Assembly (NCBI RefSeq): GCF_023715705.1
Contig: NZ_JAMBOS010000031.1
Coordinates: forward strand, 1 to 48,488
From: Halalkalibacter oceani
GTDB lineage: Bacteria > Bacillota > Bacilli > Bacillales > Bacillaceae_D
Direction: 5' to 3'
DNA length: 48,488 nt
Shown here piece by piece: positions 1 to 9,173 of this stretch. The translations under genes were made by a program, and so were the position numbers. Each line of letters starts with the position of its first letter. The stretch's first letter is position 1. Under the pieces are notes generated by a model. That model did no database searches, was not told where the DNA came from, and saw only the letters and a list, made by a program, of their open reading frames with translations.

Positions 1-114
1 TAGGGAGTCTTCCTCCAGTCTGTAGTTTTGTTTCGTCACTTAACTCATTCGACTTTTGGGGAGGTACTCCTTTTTTCGTGCCTTGAAAACCTTGCGAGAC
101 TAAGGGTTCAAATT

Positions 115-1167
115 ATGAAATTGACTCGGTTAGGTAAATATATGAAAAATCTTATTATTGGTATAGGGAGTTTCTTGTTGCTCAGCTTGTTAGTTGGTTG
201 TCAGGGTTCAATTGAAAGTGAAACAGGTGCGAACGGTCAAGAAGAAGTTTTTTTAAGAATTGGGCATGACAGTTCAGCAGACCACCCTTCAAATGTCGCG
301 CTAGAAACATTTAAAGAAAATATTGAAAGCGCTTCAGAGGGGAGGATCAAGGTGGAGATCTTTCCGCATGCTCAATTAGGAAATGCCGCTGAGATGATGG
401 AACAAACCCGTCGGGGGGATTTAGAGATGTCATTGGGGGCGACCGTACACTACACTTCAATCCCGGAATTCCAAGTGTTTAATAGTTTTTATATGTTTGA
501 GGATGCTCCCCATGCTCATCGCGTGTTAGATGGAGAAGCAGTACAAAATTTACTCAATGTTTTGGAGCCAAACGGATTAACTGGAATAGGGTTCATGGAA
601 ATTGGCTTTCGGAACTTCTCGAATAATTCAAGACCTATCGAAACGAAAGAGGACGTTAGCGGTTTAAGAATAAGAGGCTATAACCCTATACAAATTAAGG
701 GGTGGGAATCACTTGGTGTCTCCCTTACAAGTATAGATTGGGCTGAAATGTTCACTTCCTTACAACAGGGTTTAATTGATGGTCAAGAAAGTGCAACTAT
801 AAGTTTTTACGATGAGAGGTTTTTTGAAGCACAGGATTATTTATCTGTAACGAACCATATTTACACCCCTTATCTTTGGTATGCAAACAAGAGCTTTATG
901 GAGTCTTTATCTGAAGACGATAAGCAACTTATTTTAGCGGAAGCAAGCAAGGCCATTGAGATGCAACGTGATCTTATGACTCAGCTGGAAGAGGAAACGT
1001 TAGCGATGCTGGAGCAAGAGGGTGTGCAAATAAATGAAGTGTCATTAGAAGAAAGAGACAGAATGGGCGAAGTTATGAATGAAGCAATTAGGGAAGATAT
1101 CATAAGTCAAGTAGGGGCAGAACTGTATGAGGAGTTTATGGAACAAGTAGAAGAAGAAAGGCATTAA
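115..1167 (+). CDS. TRAP transporter solute-binding lipoprotein (DctP family)
   Basis: This is the extracellular substrate receptor of a TRAP secondary importer, a family that captures dicarboxylates or related organic acids and hands them to the DctQM membrane unit. The N-terminus is a hydrophobic signal followed by a lipobox (LLVGC), so the mature protein should be lipid-anchored outside the membrane. The DctP fold is visible in the G-F-R-N-F-S stretch and in L-R-I-R-G followed by E-M-F-T-S-L-Q-Q-G-x-x-D-G. The start at 115 has an AAGGG 8 bases upstream; ATG at 142 (MKNLIIGIG) is an equally good signal-peptide start, and the frame stays open upstream to 28. It is the first gene of a three-gene set with dctQ and dctM. 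The substrate cannot be read from the sequence. Confidence 0.93.
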   Translation: MKLTRLGKYMKNLIIGIGSFLLLSLLVGCQGSIESETGANGQEEVFLRIGHDSSADHPSNVALETFKENIESASEGRIKVEIFPHAQLGNAAEMMEQTRRGDLEMSLGATVHYTSIPEFQVFNSFYMFEDAPHAHRVLDGEAVQNLLNVLEPNGLTGIGFMEIGFRNFSNNSRPIETKEDVSGLRIRGYNPIQIKGWESLGVSLTSIDWAEMFTSLQQGLIDGQESATISFYDERFFEAQDYLSVTNHIYTPYLWYANKSFMESLSEDDKQLILAEASKAIEMQRDLMTQLEEETLAMLEQEGVQINEVSLEERDRMGEVMNEAIREDIISQVGAELYEEFMEQVEEERH

Positions 1168-1228
1168 TTTCACCACATGAGCATCTATATTAAGTATTTT
1201 TCGGGCTTTAAGGGAGGGGGATGAGAAT

Positions 1229-1789
1229 GTGAAAAGGACGTTTCTATGGTTAGAGAAGAATTTAGAACCGATCTTCATTGTTGTTCTATTTTTCGCCATG
1301 ACCCTGCTTATTTCTTTACAAGTGGTACTCCGTTTTGGATTTAATACAGGGTTTTCAGGGGCTGAAGAGTTAGCTAGATTTATATTTATTTGGATCATGT
1401 ACTTTAGCTTCTCCTATGCTACCCGTAATCAGGCTCATATTAATATAAATTTGTTTGTTAACCAATTTAAGTCCAGTGTACAAAAAGCATTGCTTATTTT
1501 AGCTGATTTATTATTTTTAATATTCTCCATCATCATTTTCATTTCGGTCATTCGAGTATCTTTATCTACTATGGAATATAATATTAAATCGGCCAGTTTG
1601 GATATTACGATGAATGTCATGTACGGTGCAGGGGTAATCGGTTTTTTGCTAATAAATCTGCGCTTGATTCAAAATATTTGGTGGAAAGTGAAGAATGTAA
1701 AACAGCCTATTAAGTCCTTTAGAGAAAGAGCAGGTCTGGACAGGGAAAACATCTTTACGCGGTCTCTGGCAAAGGAGGAGAGAAAATGA
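1229..1789 (+). CDS. TRAP transporter small permease (DctQ)
   Basis: This is the four-helix small membrane subunit of the TRAP importer. It pairs with DctM and is required for uptake of the ligand delivered by the binding protein. The 186-aa protein has four hydrophobic segments, near residues 13-35, 48-66, 85-108 and 128-148. The motif A-R-F-I-F-I-W after the second charged stretch is typical of DctQ. GTG at 1229 is preceded by a strong purine run (GGAGGGGG) at 8 bases. The stop codon overlaps the dctM start by 4 bases, which indicates translational coupling. Confidence 0.92.
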   Translation: MKRTFLWLEKNLEPIFIVVLFFAMTLLISLQVVLRFGFNTGFSGAEELARFIFIWIMYFSFSYATRNQAHININLFVNQFKSSVQKALLILADLLFLIFSIIIFISVIRVSLSTMEYNIKSASLDITMNVMYGAGVIGFLLINLRLIQNIWWKVKNVKQPIKSFRERAGLDRENIFTRSLAKEERK

Positions 1790-3066
1790 CATTCTTACTT
1801 TTATTTGGCACGTTCATCTTGTTTCTCCTGCTTTCCGTACCGATTGGAATAGCACTTGGTCTTTCGTCTGTTGTAACAATTTTAGGGACAAACATTATAG
1901 GTATGGACACGTTTACTCAAAGAATGATAGAAGGATTAAATAACTTTCCTCTTCTGGCAGTGCCGCTATTTGCGTTCGCAGGGGATATTATGGGTAGAGG
2001 GGGGATAGCTAAACGGTTACTGAATTTGGCTAATATATTTTTTGGAAGGATAACAGGAGGGTTAGGTGTTGTTACCGTAATTGCATGTTTGTTTTTTGCT
2101 GCGATCTCGGGAACTGGATCGGCCACTGTAGCTGCTATCGGGTTAATTATGATACCGGCTATGATAGCAAAAGGGTATGCCCCTCCTTTTGCAACTGCTT
2201 TAGTAGCTACTTCAGGAACTGTTGGTACGTTAATTCCTCCCAGTGTAACAATGATTATTTACGCTGTTACCGCGGGCGTTTCAGTAACACAGATGTTTGC
2301 CGCTGGAATAGGCCCCGGATTGTTAGTAGGAATTGCATTGATTACGTTTACTCTTTATTATGCAAATAAGCATAAATATAAAGGTGAAGAAAATCAGTAC
2401 ACGGTAAAAGAAGCTTTTGTCATCTTTCTCAAAGCAATTCCGGCTCTGCTTGTGCCGGTTATTGTACTTGGTGGAATATATGGTGGGATATTTACACCAA
2501 CTGAAGCTGCTGGAGCTGCTTGTATATATGGGATTATTCTCAGTGTCTTTGTTTATAAGGAAATAAAGATAACGGAGCTTCCCTACTTTGCTTTTAATGC
2601 CTGTATGCTAAGCGCTGCGGTTCTGCTTATTATTGGGATGTCCGCTGGTTTTGGATTAATCCTTACGGTAACACAGCTACCAGTAACAATCTCAAGTTTT
2701 ATTATAGATATCGGAACAAACATGATAGTGATTCTGCTATTAATCAATGTTCTTTTACTGATTACGGGTACATTCATGGAGACCAATGCGGCTATTGTGA
2801 TCTTGACCCCAATACTGTTGCCTATCGTCACAGCGGTTGGAGTGGACCCAGTTCATTTTGGTTTGATTATGGTTCTAAACTTGGCAATTGGGTTTATTAC
2901 ACCACCATTGGGTGCCAATTTATTTATGGCAACAAAAGTAAGTAATGTCTCATATGAAACTCTCGCTAAATCGATCATTCCATGGATTTTTGTCATGATC
3001 GTGGTTTTGCTGTTAGTAACCTTTATTCCGAGTATATCATTATATCTGCCGAGTATTTTAAGGTAA
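1786..3066 (+). CDS. TRAP transporter large permease (DctM)
   Basis: This is the main translocating subunit of the TRAP importer, driven by a sodium or proton gradient. The 426-aa protein is hydrophobic over almost its whole length, with about a dozen membrane segments. It carries family motifs such as the A-A-I-S-G-T-G-S-A-T-V-A-A-I-G stretch near residue 103 and, near the C-terminus, G-F-I-T-P-P-L-G-A-N-L-F. The ATG overlaps the dctQ stop (ATGA) and has AAAGGAGGAGAG upstream. No catabolic genes lie next to the operon, so substrate and inducer are unknown. Confidence 0.95.
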   Translation: MTFLLLFGTFILFLLLSVPIGIALGLSSVVTILGTNIIGMDTFTQRMIEGLNNFPLLAVPLFAFAGDIMGRGGIAKRLLNLANIFFGRITGGLGVVTVIACLFFAAISGTGSATVAAIGLIMIPAMIAKGYAPPFATALVATSGTVGTLIPPSVTMIIYAVTAGVSVTQMFAAGIGPGLLVGIALITFTLYYANKHKYKGEENQYTVKEAFVIFLKAIPALLVPVIVLGGIYGGIFTPTEAAGAACIYGIILSVFVYKEIKITELPYFAFNACMLSAAVLLIIGMSAGFGLILTVTQLPVTISSFIIDIGTNMIVILLLINVLLLITGTFMETNAAIVILTPILLPIVTAVGVDPVHFGLIMVLNLAIGFITPPLGANLFMATKVSNVSYETLAKSIIPWIFVMIVVLLLVTFIPSISLYLPSILR

Positions 3067-3116
3067 TGCAAAAGGGATATTGTTTCATTGGTAATAAAAA
3101 ACTAAGATTTAAACAA

Positions 3117-3143
3117 AACCCCGTCTAATATCAGGACGGGGTT
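3117..3143 (-). terminator. Hairpin terminator between TRAP operon and WYL gene
   Basis: Perfect 9-bp arms AACCCCGTC and GACGGGGTT flank a 9-base loop. On the minus strand the stem is followed by TTTTGTTT, so it best fits termination of the WYL regulator transcript. It may also stop the convergent TRAP operon. Confidence 0.75.
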
Positions 3144-3257
3144 AGGCGTATTTGGGGCAGTGATAATAAATCTTCTTATGTAGATGAGATCGCGCCGGGA
3201 CGAAATCATAGATTTGCAGCTCCAAAAAGAGTGCTGGTAGCGTCATTATGAAAATGT

Positions 3258-4175
3258 TTACTTTTTTGGCTGTCTGTACAGATCTACCGCCTGATCCAAA
3301 AAGGTGACGTATTTTTCAATGTAATCGTTTGGTTTTATAATTTTAACTTTGTTACCGAAGCCGGCTAAAAACTGATAGGCAAAAGGGCTCTCCGGTAGTT
3401 CAATGGTCGTCAGGTAACTGCCTGATGGCTCTTTCGTAACCGCCCTCTTTCCGTAGCGTTCGATAAATTGATCTCTGACAGAAACATCTAGCATTAGCTG
3501 AACACGAACCAAAGGTGGTTCGTTGCGCTGTGTTTGTTCTATAAGCTCGGGATCAGTCCGTGGGGTAAAAAAGCCACCTTTTTCAATATGTAATATCCTC
3601 GCTAATTTAAATGTCCGGTAGTCGTTTCGTTCCACGCTGTAACCGAACAGGTACCACTGCATCTCACTTACCTGCATCTTATAAGGTTCGACGACTCTGG
3701 CAGTTTTGTTTCCCTTTTGGTCGACATATTCAATTTTTACTAGCTGGTGGTTCTCGATTGCTTGCCTGATCAAAGAAATATCTTCCTTCATTTCTCTCCT
3801 TCCCGGCCAATCGTAAAAAGATAAATCTAGTTTGGGAGAAATATCTGCGCTGGTCATTCCTTTGATTTTTTGTATAGTAGCTTGAATTTCCTGGTTTTGA
3901 ATCAGTTGCTCAAAGCCGCCTAAAGCTACGAGGATATTTTCGATATCCTGTTGATTCAGTAGTCGTTTATCGAATTTATATTCTTCCATCAGCGCATATC
4001 CCCCTTCTGCTCCATATTCCGCATAAATAGGGATGTTCGCATAACTTAATGCTTCCATATCACGCTGAATCGTGCGTCTCGTTACATGAAAAAGCCGACT
4101 GAATTCTGATGCCGGAACAACTTCTCGTTGTAACAAGATCATGACGATAGAGATAAGCCGCTCAATCTTTTTCAT
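3258..4175 (-). CDS. HTH-WYL domain transcriptional regulator (YafY-like)
   Basis: This is a one-component regulator with an N-terminal helix-turn-helix (about residues 1-60, including R-T-I-Q-R-D-M) and a C-terminal WYL ligand-binding domain. The WYL tripeptide is at residues 174-176, followed by R-T-F-K-L-A-R-I. Its 305 aa is the usual length for YafY-type proteins. It is divergent from the PhnB-like gene at 4253, and a perfect dyad at 4192-4207 lies between the two. In comparable pairs the regulator controls its neighbour; that is inference here. Confidence 0.9.
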   Translation of the reverse strand: MKKIERLISIVMILLQREVVPASEFSRLFHVTRRTIQRDMEALSYANIPIYAEYGAEGGYALMEEYKFDKRLLNQQDIENILVALGGFEQLIQNQEIQATIQKIKGMTSADISPKLDLSFYDWPGRREMKEDISLIRQAIENHQLVKIEYVDQKGNKTARVVEPYKMQVSEMQWYLFGYSVERNDYRTFKLARILHIEKGGFFTPRTDPELIEQTQRNEPPLVRVQLMLDVSVRDQFIERYGKRAVTKEPSGSYLTTIELPESPFAYQFLAGFGNKVKIIKPNDYIEKYVTFLDQAVDLYRQPKK

Positions 4176-4191
4176 AGTAACCTCCCATATA

Positions 4192-4207
4192 CGACATACA
4201 TATGTCG
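4192..4207. promoter_or_regulatory. Dyad, likely operator of the WYL regulator
   Basis: CGACATA and TATGTCG form a perfect inverted repeat with a 2-base centre. It lies 17 bases upstream of the WYL start codon and 45 bases before the divergent PhnB-like start, the place expected for a shared operator. Confidence 0.6.
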
Positions 4208-4252
4208 CCTATATCCCATTATACTTCAACTATAAAAAGGAGGGAATCAATA

Positions 4253-4708
4253 ATGAAATCAATCACATATTTACAATTTAATGGGGAAGCAGAAGAGGTG
4301 TTATCCTTTTATGAAGAGGCATTACAAGCAACAAGTGTGCAAAAAGTCAGGTTTGATGCTTTCGTTCAAAATCCAAATGCCCCGATGACGGCAGAAGAGC
4401 AAAACATGATTATGGAAGCACGTATTGAGTTCTTTGGCAACAGTTTAATGCTCTCTGATGTACCGCCGTCGATGCAGGCTGTGATGGGAGAAATCACAAA
4501 GGGAAATAGCGTGTTAATCAGTATCATTGATGCTGATCCAGAAATGAATGCACGAAGCTTTGAAAAGCTTGTGGAAGGGGGGACGGTGATCATGCCGTTA
4601 TCGTCAACACCATGGTCAGCAAGTTTTGGAATCGTAATTGATCAATTCGGGGTGATGTGGAAGTTCAATAGTGATGCGAGTAAGTTTCTGGATAACTTCT
4701 TAAAATAG
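4253..4708 (+). CDS. PhnB-like VOC family protein
   Basis: This 151-aa protein matches the PhnB / '3-demethylubiquinone methyltransferase-like' branch of the vicinal-oxygen-chelate fold: YLQFNGEAEEVLSFYEEAL at the start, and W-S-A-S-F-G-I-V-I-D-Q-F-G-V-M-W near the end. The family name is historical and the biochemical role is generally unknown. The start at 4253 is chosen because AAAAGGAGGG lies just upstream, although the frame is open from 4202. It is divergent from the WYL regulator and followed by a terminator, so it appears to be a single-gene unit. Confidence 0.88.
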   Translation: MKSITYLQFNGEAEEVLSFYEEALQATSVQKVRFDAFVQNPNAPMTAEEQNMIMEARIEFFGNSLMLSDVPPSMQAVMGEITKGNSVLISIIDADPEMNARSFEKLVEGGTVIMPLSSTPWSASFGIVIDQFGVMWKFNSDASKFLDNFLK

Positions 4709-4721
4709 ACTTGTCTATTAA

Positions 4722-4750
4722 AAGCCCTGAGATTTAGGTATCCAGGGCTT
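4722..4750 (+). terminator. Terminator of the PhnB-like gene
   Basis: AAGCCCTG and CAGGGCTT form 8-bp arms about 14 bases after the stop codon, followed by ATTTCT. The U-tract is short, but position and stem are convincing. Confidence 0.7.
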
Positions 4751-4762
4751 ATTTCTGCTAAG

Positions 4763-4788
4763 ATATAGGTAGAGCCAGGCTCCTATAT
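4763..4788. other. Second hairpin after the PhnB-like gene
   Basis: ATATAG-GTA-GAGCC-A-GGCTC-CTATAT can fold into a stem with a 3-base bulge and a very tight loop. A run of six T begins 13 bases later. It could be a back-up terminator or a leader structure of the small membrane gene. Confidence 0.35.
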
Positions 4789-4959
4789 AGTTGGTTGGCA
4801 TTTTTTAAGTTGTTCGTCTATTCCGTTCCTTTCAGACATTCACTCACATAAATCCCATTCACTTTTTCTAACCTGATAGGACTGTATTCTTCAAATTTCA
4901 GTTTTGCACGTGTGACAATGCCAGAAATGAAAAATGTTAAAGGGAGCGGGGTTTTTTAC

Positions 4960-5265
4960 ATGGGCTCAATAATGGAAATGGCGCGTATACTATTCCCTCT
5001 TATCGTAGTAGCGGGGATTGCAGCCTTTGTGATTAAAAGGCTGCAAGCTAAACATAAACAAGGCACTCTCGGTCAGAAAAAATCGAAAAGCGCGCAATCC
5101 CTGTTAGATAGTTTAATACCATTGGGGATGCTGGCAGGTACGGCCATTAGTGTGATTGTTAGCATGTTCGTCCAAATCCCGTTCCTGTCTATTATTAGTT
5201 TAGGGGCCGGTGCAGGTTTATTAGTTGGCTATTTTGCTTATGAAATGTATAGCAGGAAGGAGTAA
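4960..5265 (+). CDS. Small membrane protein, unknown family
   Basis: This 101-aa protein has one N-terminal hydrophobic segment (residues about 8-24), a lysine/glutamine-rich polar stretch (K-R-L-Q-A-K-H-K-Q), and two further hydrophobic segments near 50-68 and 72-92. I do not recognise a named family. The start at 4960 follows AAAGGGAGCGGGG; the same frame is open from a GTG at 4912. It stands alone between a terminator and a convergent gene. Confidence 0.6.
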   Translation: MGSIMEMARILFPLIVVAGIAAFVIKRLQAKHKQGTLGQKKSKSAQSLLDSLIPLGMLAGTAISVIVSMFVQIPFLSIISLGAGAGLLVGYFAYEMYSRKE

Positions 5266-5323
5266 ATGAATAAAAAAGCAGCCATGTACTAAGGGCAGAA
5301 TCAACTCCCTGGGTAAAGGCTCA

Positions 5324-5348
5324 GCCTGTAAAAATGACGATTACAGGC
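5324..5348. terminator. Hairpin between convergent genes
   Basis: GCCTGTAA and TTACAGGC form perfect 8-bp arms in the gap between the small membrane gene and the convergent DUF3885 gene. No T-tract follows on either strand, so termination is only suggested. Confidence 0.4.
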
Positions 5349-5405
5349 CAAGTATGAGGGCAATTCTTCAGCTCAAAGACTTCTTATTATGATCAAACAA
5401 ATCGA

Positions 5406-6071
5406 TTATTTGAATAGCTTATCAATCTGTTCCCGGTCATCGTCTAACATCCAATCATTTAGCTCTTCATAAAGTGAATGCAAATCTTCCTTCCTTGAGG
5501 CGATAACGTCACAGCCCCGGTCATCGTATAGGTGATAAATCATGTTCCTTGTAAGATTTACAAAATAAATGTCAATACCAGGACGGTAGAGCCCTTTTAG
5601 TATTTGACATGGATGGGGAAAATCCTCATAACTAAGGGCACGTAAGAGTGGTTTATAACGAACGTCACTTTTTTTACACGAGAGAGCAAAGCGGTGCGTA
5701 ACCATTTCTTCATCATCTTCCCCATCTTCCAAGAAAACACTTGGTCCAACCCTATGCTGCAATTTTCGCCTTCGTTCCTTGTCTGTTATATATTTTTGAT
5801 AGATCTTTGTTGGTCTTTTTTGTAAAAAGGGATTGTTCCTCTCACAATGAATATCAGTGACCAGTATCAGTTCATCGGTATCTTGAAAAACGTAATTGAA
5901 AATACGATTCATTCTTTCTTCTATTTGAAGAAGGTTGTTCTTGTCTTCATGCTGCACCGAAGGCATGGAAATTTCAAATCGGATGGCAAATTTCCATGAA
6001 TAAAATAGAGGTGGTCTTAGAGCAAGGTTAGGAAAATGCTCTTTCATGAAGTGGGATAGAATGTCTATCAT
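5406..6071 (-). CDS. DUF3885 domain protein
   Basis: This 221-aa soluble protein resembles the DUF3885 family. Characteristic stretches are F-Y-S-W-K-F-A-I-R-F-E-I near the N-terminus, R-P-T-K-I-Y-Q-K-Y-I in the middle and I-Y-H-L-Y-D-D-R-G-C-D-V near the C-terminus. The function of the family is unknown; members often occur as stand-alone cytosolic proteins in Bacillus. No signal peptide or membrane segment is present. It lies downstream of the STAS gene on the same strand with a gap of about 54 bases, so the two may be co-transcribed. Confidence 0.75.
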   Translation of the reverse strand: MIDILSHFMKEHFPNLALRPPLFYSWKFAIRFEISMPSVQHEDKNNLLQIEERMNRIFNYVFQDTDELILVTDIHCERNNPFLQKRPTKIYQKYITDKERRRKLQHRVGPSVFLEDGEDDEEMVTHRFALSCKKSDVRYKPLLRALSYEDFPHPCQILKGLYRPGIDIYFVNLTRNMIYHLYDDRGCDVIASRKEDLHSLYEELNDWMLDDDREQIDKLFK

Positions 6072-6125
6072 TATGTTCCTCCGACTAATCTAAGATAGGT
6101 TAAAAAATGCGTACGATGAACGATG

Positions 6126-6971
6126 TTAATGGGAGATGAAATCTTGAGAGTTTATAGCCTGTGTCAGGCTTGAAACGATTGTTACTTTATCAAAATCAAT
6201 TCCCATTTCAATGACAGTTGGAGCTAATTCCGCCCTCATCCCTGAAAGAGTACATGAGACACCAATTAAATTCAGAGCGTCAATTAATTGAAACAGCTTC
6301 TGGGCTACAAGCCGGTCAATTGTTACCACACCCGACAAATCAACTAACAGCTGATTGATCCGCCTTATTTTACATTGTTCTAACGTATTTTTTAGCACAT
6401 ATTTTGCGCGGACGCTATCGATGTTTCCAACTAGTGGAAGGAGAGCTACCTTATCACTAAGTGAAATAACAGGGGAGCTTAGCTCATTTATCGTTTCCTC
6501 CTGTGCAGCAAGCATTGCTTTTGAGAACTTGTCATATTCCTCCGTAAACTCGGTAATGATGCGGCTGAACGCTTGTGTAATCCTACGTCTCCAGGACTCA
6601 ACCTCTTCCGCTGAATACCGATTAGTATCGTGCTGAACAAATTCTTGAATCAGGTCGAGATACTGCTCCTGGGTGTGGAAGAACTCACGTAATATGAAAT
6701 GAATTGGGGTTTTAAAATGTTCTTCATCTTTTGCGATCGAAATGATCCAATCTTTAAGGTAATGTAAAAAGGTCTCTTCATCCTCGATGAATAATGTACA
6801 AAAGCGTCTATGAAATTCGGTATTTTGTTCTTTTACTTTTTTAATGATATCCGGGTTGGTGGAAACGTAGATACCCGATGGATCACTTTTATCAAGAGAT
6901 TGATACCAGTTTTCAGTTAACTGCGTAGTCCTGTTGAAAAAATAATCATATAGTTCTTTATTTCTTTCCAT
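6126..6971 (-). CDS. RsbR-type STAS domain protein (stressosome paralogue)
   Basis: The 281-aa protein has an N-terminal all-helical sensor region (about 1-160) and a C-terminal STAS domain (about 168-275), the layout of RsbR paralogues that build stressosomes and gate the RsbT kinase in the sigma-B pathway. STAS landmarks are L-L-P-L-V-G-N-I-D-S and L-L-V-D-L-S-G-V. Compared with RsbRA as I remember it, Ser186 sits where phosphorylated Thr171 lies, and Arg220 replaces Thr205. Start ATG has GAGGAGGTT upstream. No rsbS or rsbT is nearby, so it probably joins complexes encoded elsewhere. Confidence 0.85.
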   Translation of the reverse strand: MERNKELYDYFFNRTTQLTENWYQSLDKSDPSGIYVSTNPDIIKKVKEQNTEFHRRFCTLFIEDEETFLHYLKDWIISIAKDEEHFKTPIHFILREFFHTQEQYLDLIQEFVQHDTNRYSAEEVESWRRRITQAFSRIITEFTEEYDKFSKAMLAAQEETINELSSPVISLSDKVALLPLVGNIDSVRAKYVLKNTLEQCKIRRINQLLVDLSGVVTIDRLVAQKLFQLIDALNLIGVSCTLSGMRAELAPTVIEMGIDFDKVTIVSSLTQAINSQDFISH

Positions 6972-7152
6972 TATTCAACCTCCTCAGTAAATTTAACTTT
7001 AGTGACTCCATTATTCAATATGTAGGAAATGTCTTACCTCAATGATAAGGGAGACTTTACGATGAGGACAAGAAGAAATAAGAAGGGAGATAGGAAGGAC
7101 CGTCTTACCTCCTGGACCTTCCTCCAATTAGTCAGAAGCAAAAATACGGCAA

Positions 7153-7184
7153 CAGCTTCCTGCTAATGGTTTATCAGGAAGCTG
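7153..7184 (-). terminator. Terminator of the chemotaxis receptor gene
   Basis: CAGCTTCCTG and CAGGAAGCTG form perfect 10-bp arms 11 bases past the stop codon of the receptor gene. On the minus strand a T-run follows about 10 bases after the stem. Confidence 0.6.
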
Positions 7185-7194
7185 CTTAAAGGAT

Positions 7195-8829
7195 TTACTT
7201 TGAGGAATAACGAAAGCGTTCGACAATTTTAGTTAATTGGGCTACTTCAGTCGCGAGTAAGGCAGAATCATTGGCCAGTGTTTGGATCCCTGCCACGTTC
7301 GTTTCCATCGTTGAAGATGTTTCCTGAATCATATTCGTAAAGTCATGGGCGATGCTATTAATCTCTTTCATAATTTGCTCAAGCTTTTTCCCTTCTGCCA
7401 TCACATCATGAGCAAAGGTTTGGTTGTTTTCGACCAACTCCTTTGTCTTTAGGGAACTTTCCTTTAACTCCGAGATCGTCTGACCGGCGAAGGACACGGT
7501 CTTCATGCCGTTCTTAATAAAGCTCATATTATTTTCGACCTGGAGAACGGCGTCGCTTAGATCACGCTGGGTGTGCTGTAAGGAGGACAAGACATCCTTG
7601 GCGAATTCATTTGTTCCTTCGGCTAACTTCCTTACCTCTGTCGCCACCACACCGAAACCTTTCCCGGCTTCGCCGGCGCGGGCTGCTTCAATAGATGCAT
7701 TTAGGGCAAGCAAATTTGTTTGTTCGGCAATATCAGTAATTGATGATACTTTATTCATCACTGCATCCGCTTCATCGGCAATTTTTTTAATCTTTTCTGC
7801 CGTACACTTTACATCTTCCTCAATCGTTCTCATTATCGTGGTGGTGGAGAGTACCGCGTCCTCTCCTTTTTTAGCGGTGATAAGTGCTTGGTCGGCGCCG
7901 GTAACCGCTTTGTTTACTTCATTGGCCATGCTGCCTGCCTTCTTCATCATTTCATTCACCATTTGGTGGGCGAGATTCACTGATCCTTGCTGCTGCTCCG
8001 AGCCGCCTTGAAAGGTTTGCATCGTTGCGGATATTTGCTGAAAGGCAGCTGATAACCGTTGTGAAGCGGCTTCCTGTTCATCACTGATATGGCTAACGGT
8101 CTTGATCGAGCTTTCGATGCTTTTTATAATGGAGCGAAAGCCTAAAATGACTTTATTGATTTCATAGCCAATTTGATGAAACTCGTTTCTTCGGCCGACC
8201 GTCTTAACTTCCGCACTCAGGTCACCGGAGGAAATCGAACGGGTTACGGCGTACCAGCTTCTTAAATGGCTGATCAGAATACGATGGAAAAAGAGACTAA
8301 AAATGAAAGCGGTACCAAATGTGCACAGAAAAACAATGATCATGTCTGATGTTGTGCCGCCGACCAGCCTTGATGCTATTCCCGCTGAAAGAGCCGCAAC
8401 GCCATTTAAAGTAGCAAAAAGCAAGCCGAGAAACGGCTTGTGAATTAATCTCCCCATTCTTAAGCTATATTGTTTTCCATTCTTATCCTGAAATAGCGGA
8501 CATGAGGCGTCAATCAAAACTTCGCCTGTATTTCTCGGATATAGCTGAAGGAGCGGCTGCGCGGACCGGGCGGCTTTAAGCCCGACGTCGTCAGTGAAAT
8601 AGGTCCCCTCGCGTAATCTGTTCGTATGAACAATGCCCTTTCCAGAATGGTCTACAATAACGAAAAACTCATCCTGTTCTAATTCAGCATCCAAAATCTT
8701 GCGAATAGCTTCAGCCTGGCTTTCTAATGATTTTGTGGGATCGAGCCTGCCCTGTATTAATTTAGCGACATTCCGTACCTTTTGCAGTCCTTTTTTTGCA
8801 TGAGAAGAAGTAAGCAATCGACTCATCAT
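7195..8829 (-). CDS. Methyl-accepting chemotaxis protein
   Basis: This is a 544-aa chemotaxis receptor that would signal to CheA/CheW. The C-terminal half is the coiled-coil signalling domain, with the hairpin tip [19 protein letters not shown] near residues 368-386. Two membrane segments lie at about 132-152 and 163-185, then a HAMP-like linker. There is no N-terminal membrane helix. Residues 1-128 look like a small PAS/Cache-like sensor ([16 protein letters not shown]), so the sensor probably faces the cytoplasm. Two ATG codons lie in tandem at the start, after AAAGGGGATGG. No chemotaxis gene is adjacent. Confidence 0.92.
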   Translation of the reverse strand: MMSRLLTSSHAKKGLQKVRNVAKLIQGRLDPTKSLESQAEAIRKILDAELEQDEFFVIVDHSGKGIVHTNRLREGTYFTDDVGLKAARSAQPLLQLYPRNTGEVLIDASCPLFQDKNGKQYSLRMGRLIHKPFLGLLFATLNGVAALSAGIASRLVGGTTSDMIIVFLCTFGTAFIFSLFFHRILISHLRSWYAVTRSISSGDLSAEVKTVGRRNEFHQIGYEINKVILGFRSIIKSIESSIKTVSHISDEQEAASQRLSAAFQQISATMQTFQGGSEQQQGSVNLAHQMVNEMMKKAGSMANEVNKAVTGADQALITAKKGEDAVLSTTTIMRTIEEDVKCTAEKIKKIADEADAVMNKVSSITDIAEQTNLLALNASIEAARAGEAGKGFGVVATEVRKLAEGTNEFAKDVLSSLQHTQRDLSDAVLQVENNMSFIKNGMKTVSFAGQTISELKESSLKTKELVENNQTFAHDVMAEGKKLEQIMKEINSIAHDFTNMIQETSSTMETNVAGIQTLANDSALLATEVAQLTKIVERFRYSSK

Positions 8830-9173
8830 TGACCATCCCCTTTATTCCCTATTTATAGAAATGTTCTATGTTTTTTACAAAAGTCCTGTTTCTTTATTCG
8901 TAATTGAACGAGCCTGAGGCTTTTTCTATTGAGTAAGAGGGCCTAATGTAGATTTGGCGTTCAATTAGGTTCGGATCTTTATTCCTATTAACTTTGAAAA
9001 ACTGTGAAATTTGGTTTGAAGAGAAGAAGAAGGGGAAGTAAACAATTAGTTTGCCGGGTTTCTTTTAAAATTGTACATAAGACGAAGTAGCATTCTTTCT
9101 CAAATCTAAACGGATGGAGAAGTAATAAGAAAGAAACCTTGCGGAACATAAACTTGCAAAAGGGGAATGACAG
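8830..9173. other. Divergent intergenic region, chemotaxis receptor / sugar importer
   Basis: This 344-base gap must hold both divergent promoters. I see a dyad CCTAAT...ATTAGG (8942-8969) and a short AGCC-TGA-GGCT hairpin followed by TTTTT near 8911-8926. The ribosome site of the importer (AAAAGGGG) is about 10 bases before 9174. I found no convincing catabolite-response element, and no -10/-35 pair stands out. Confidence 0.4.

Noticed and set aside
7092-7123. AGGAAGG/CCTTCCT inverted repeat in the receptor-STAS gap
   Set aside because: The arms are short and purine/pyrimidine-biased with an 18-base loop; the better terminator is at 7153-7184.
7505-8011. 168-codon plus-strand frame inside the chemoreceptor gene
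   Set aside because: It is the antisense shadow of the conserved signalling domain; its Ser/Ala-rich composition reflects that coiled coil.
8830-9173. Catabolite-response element for the sugar importer
   Set aside because: No match to the usual TGWAANCGNTNWCA pattern was seen in the gap.
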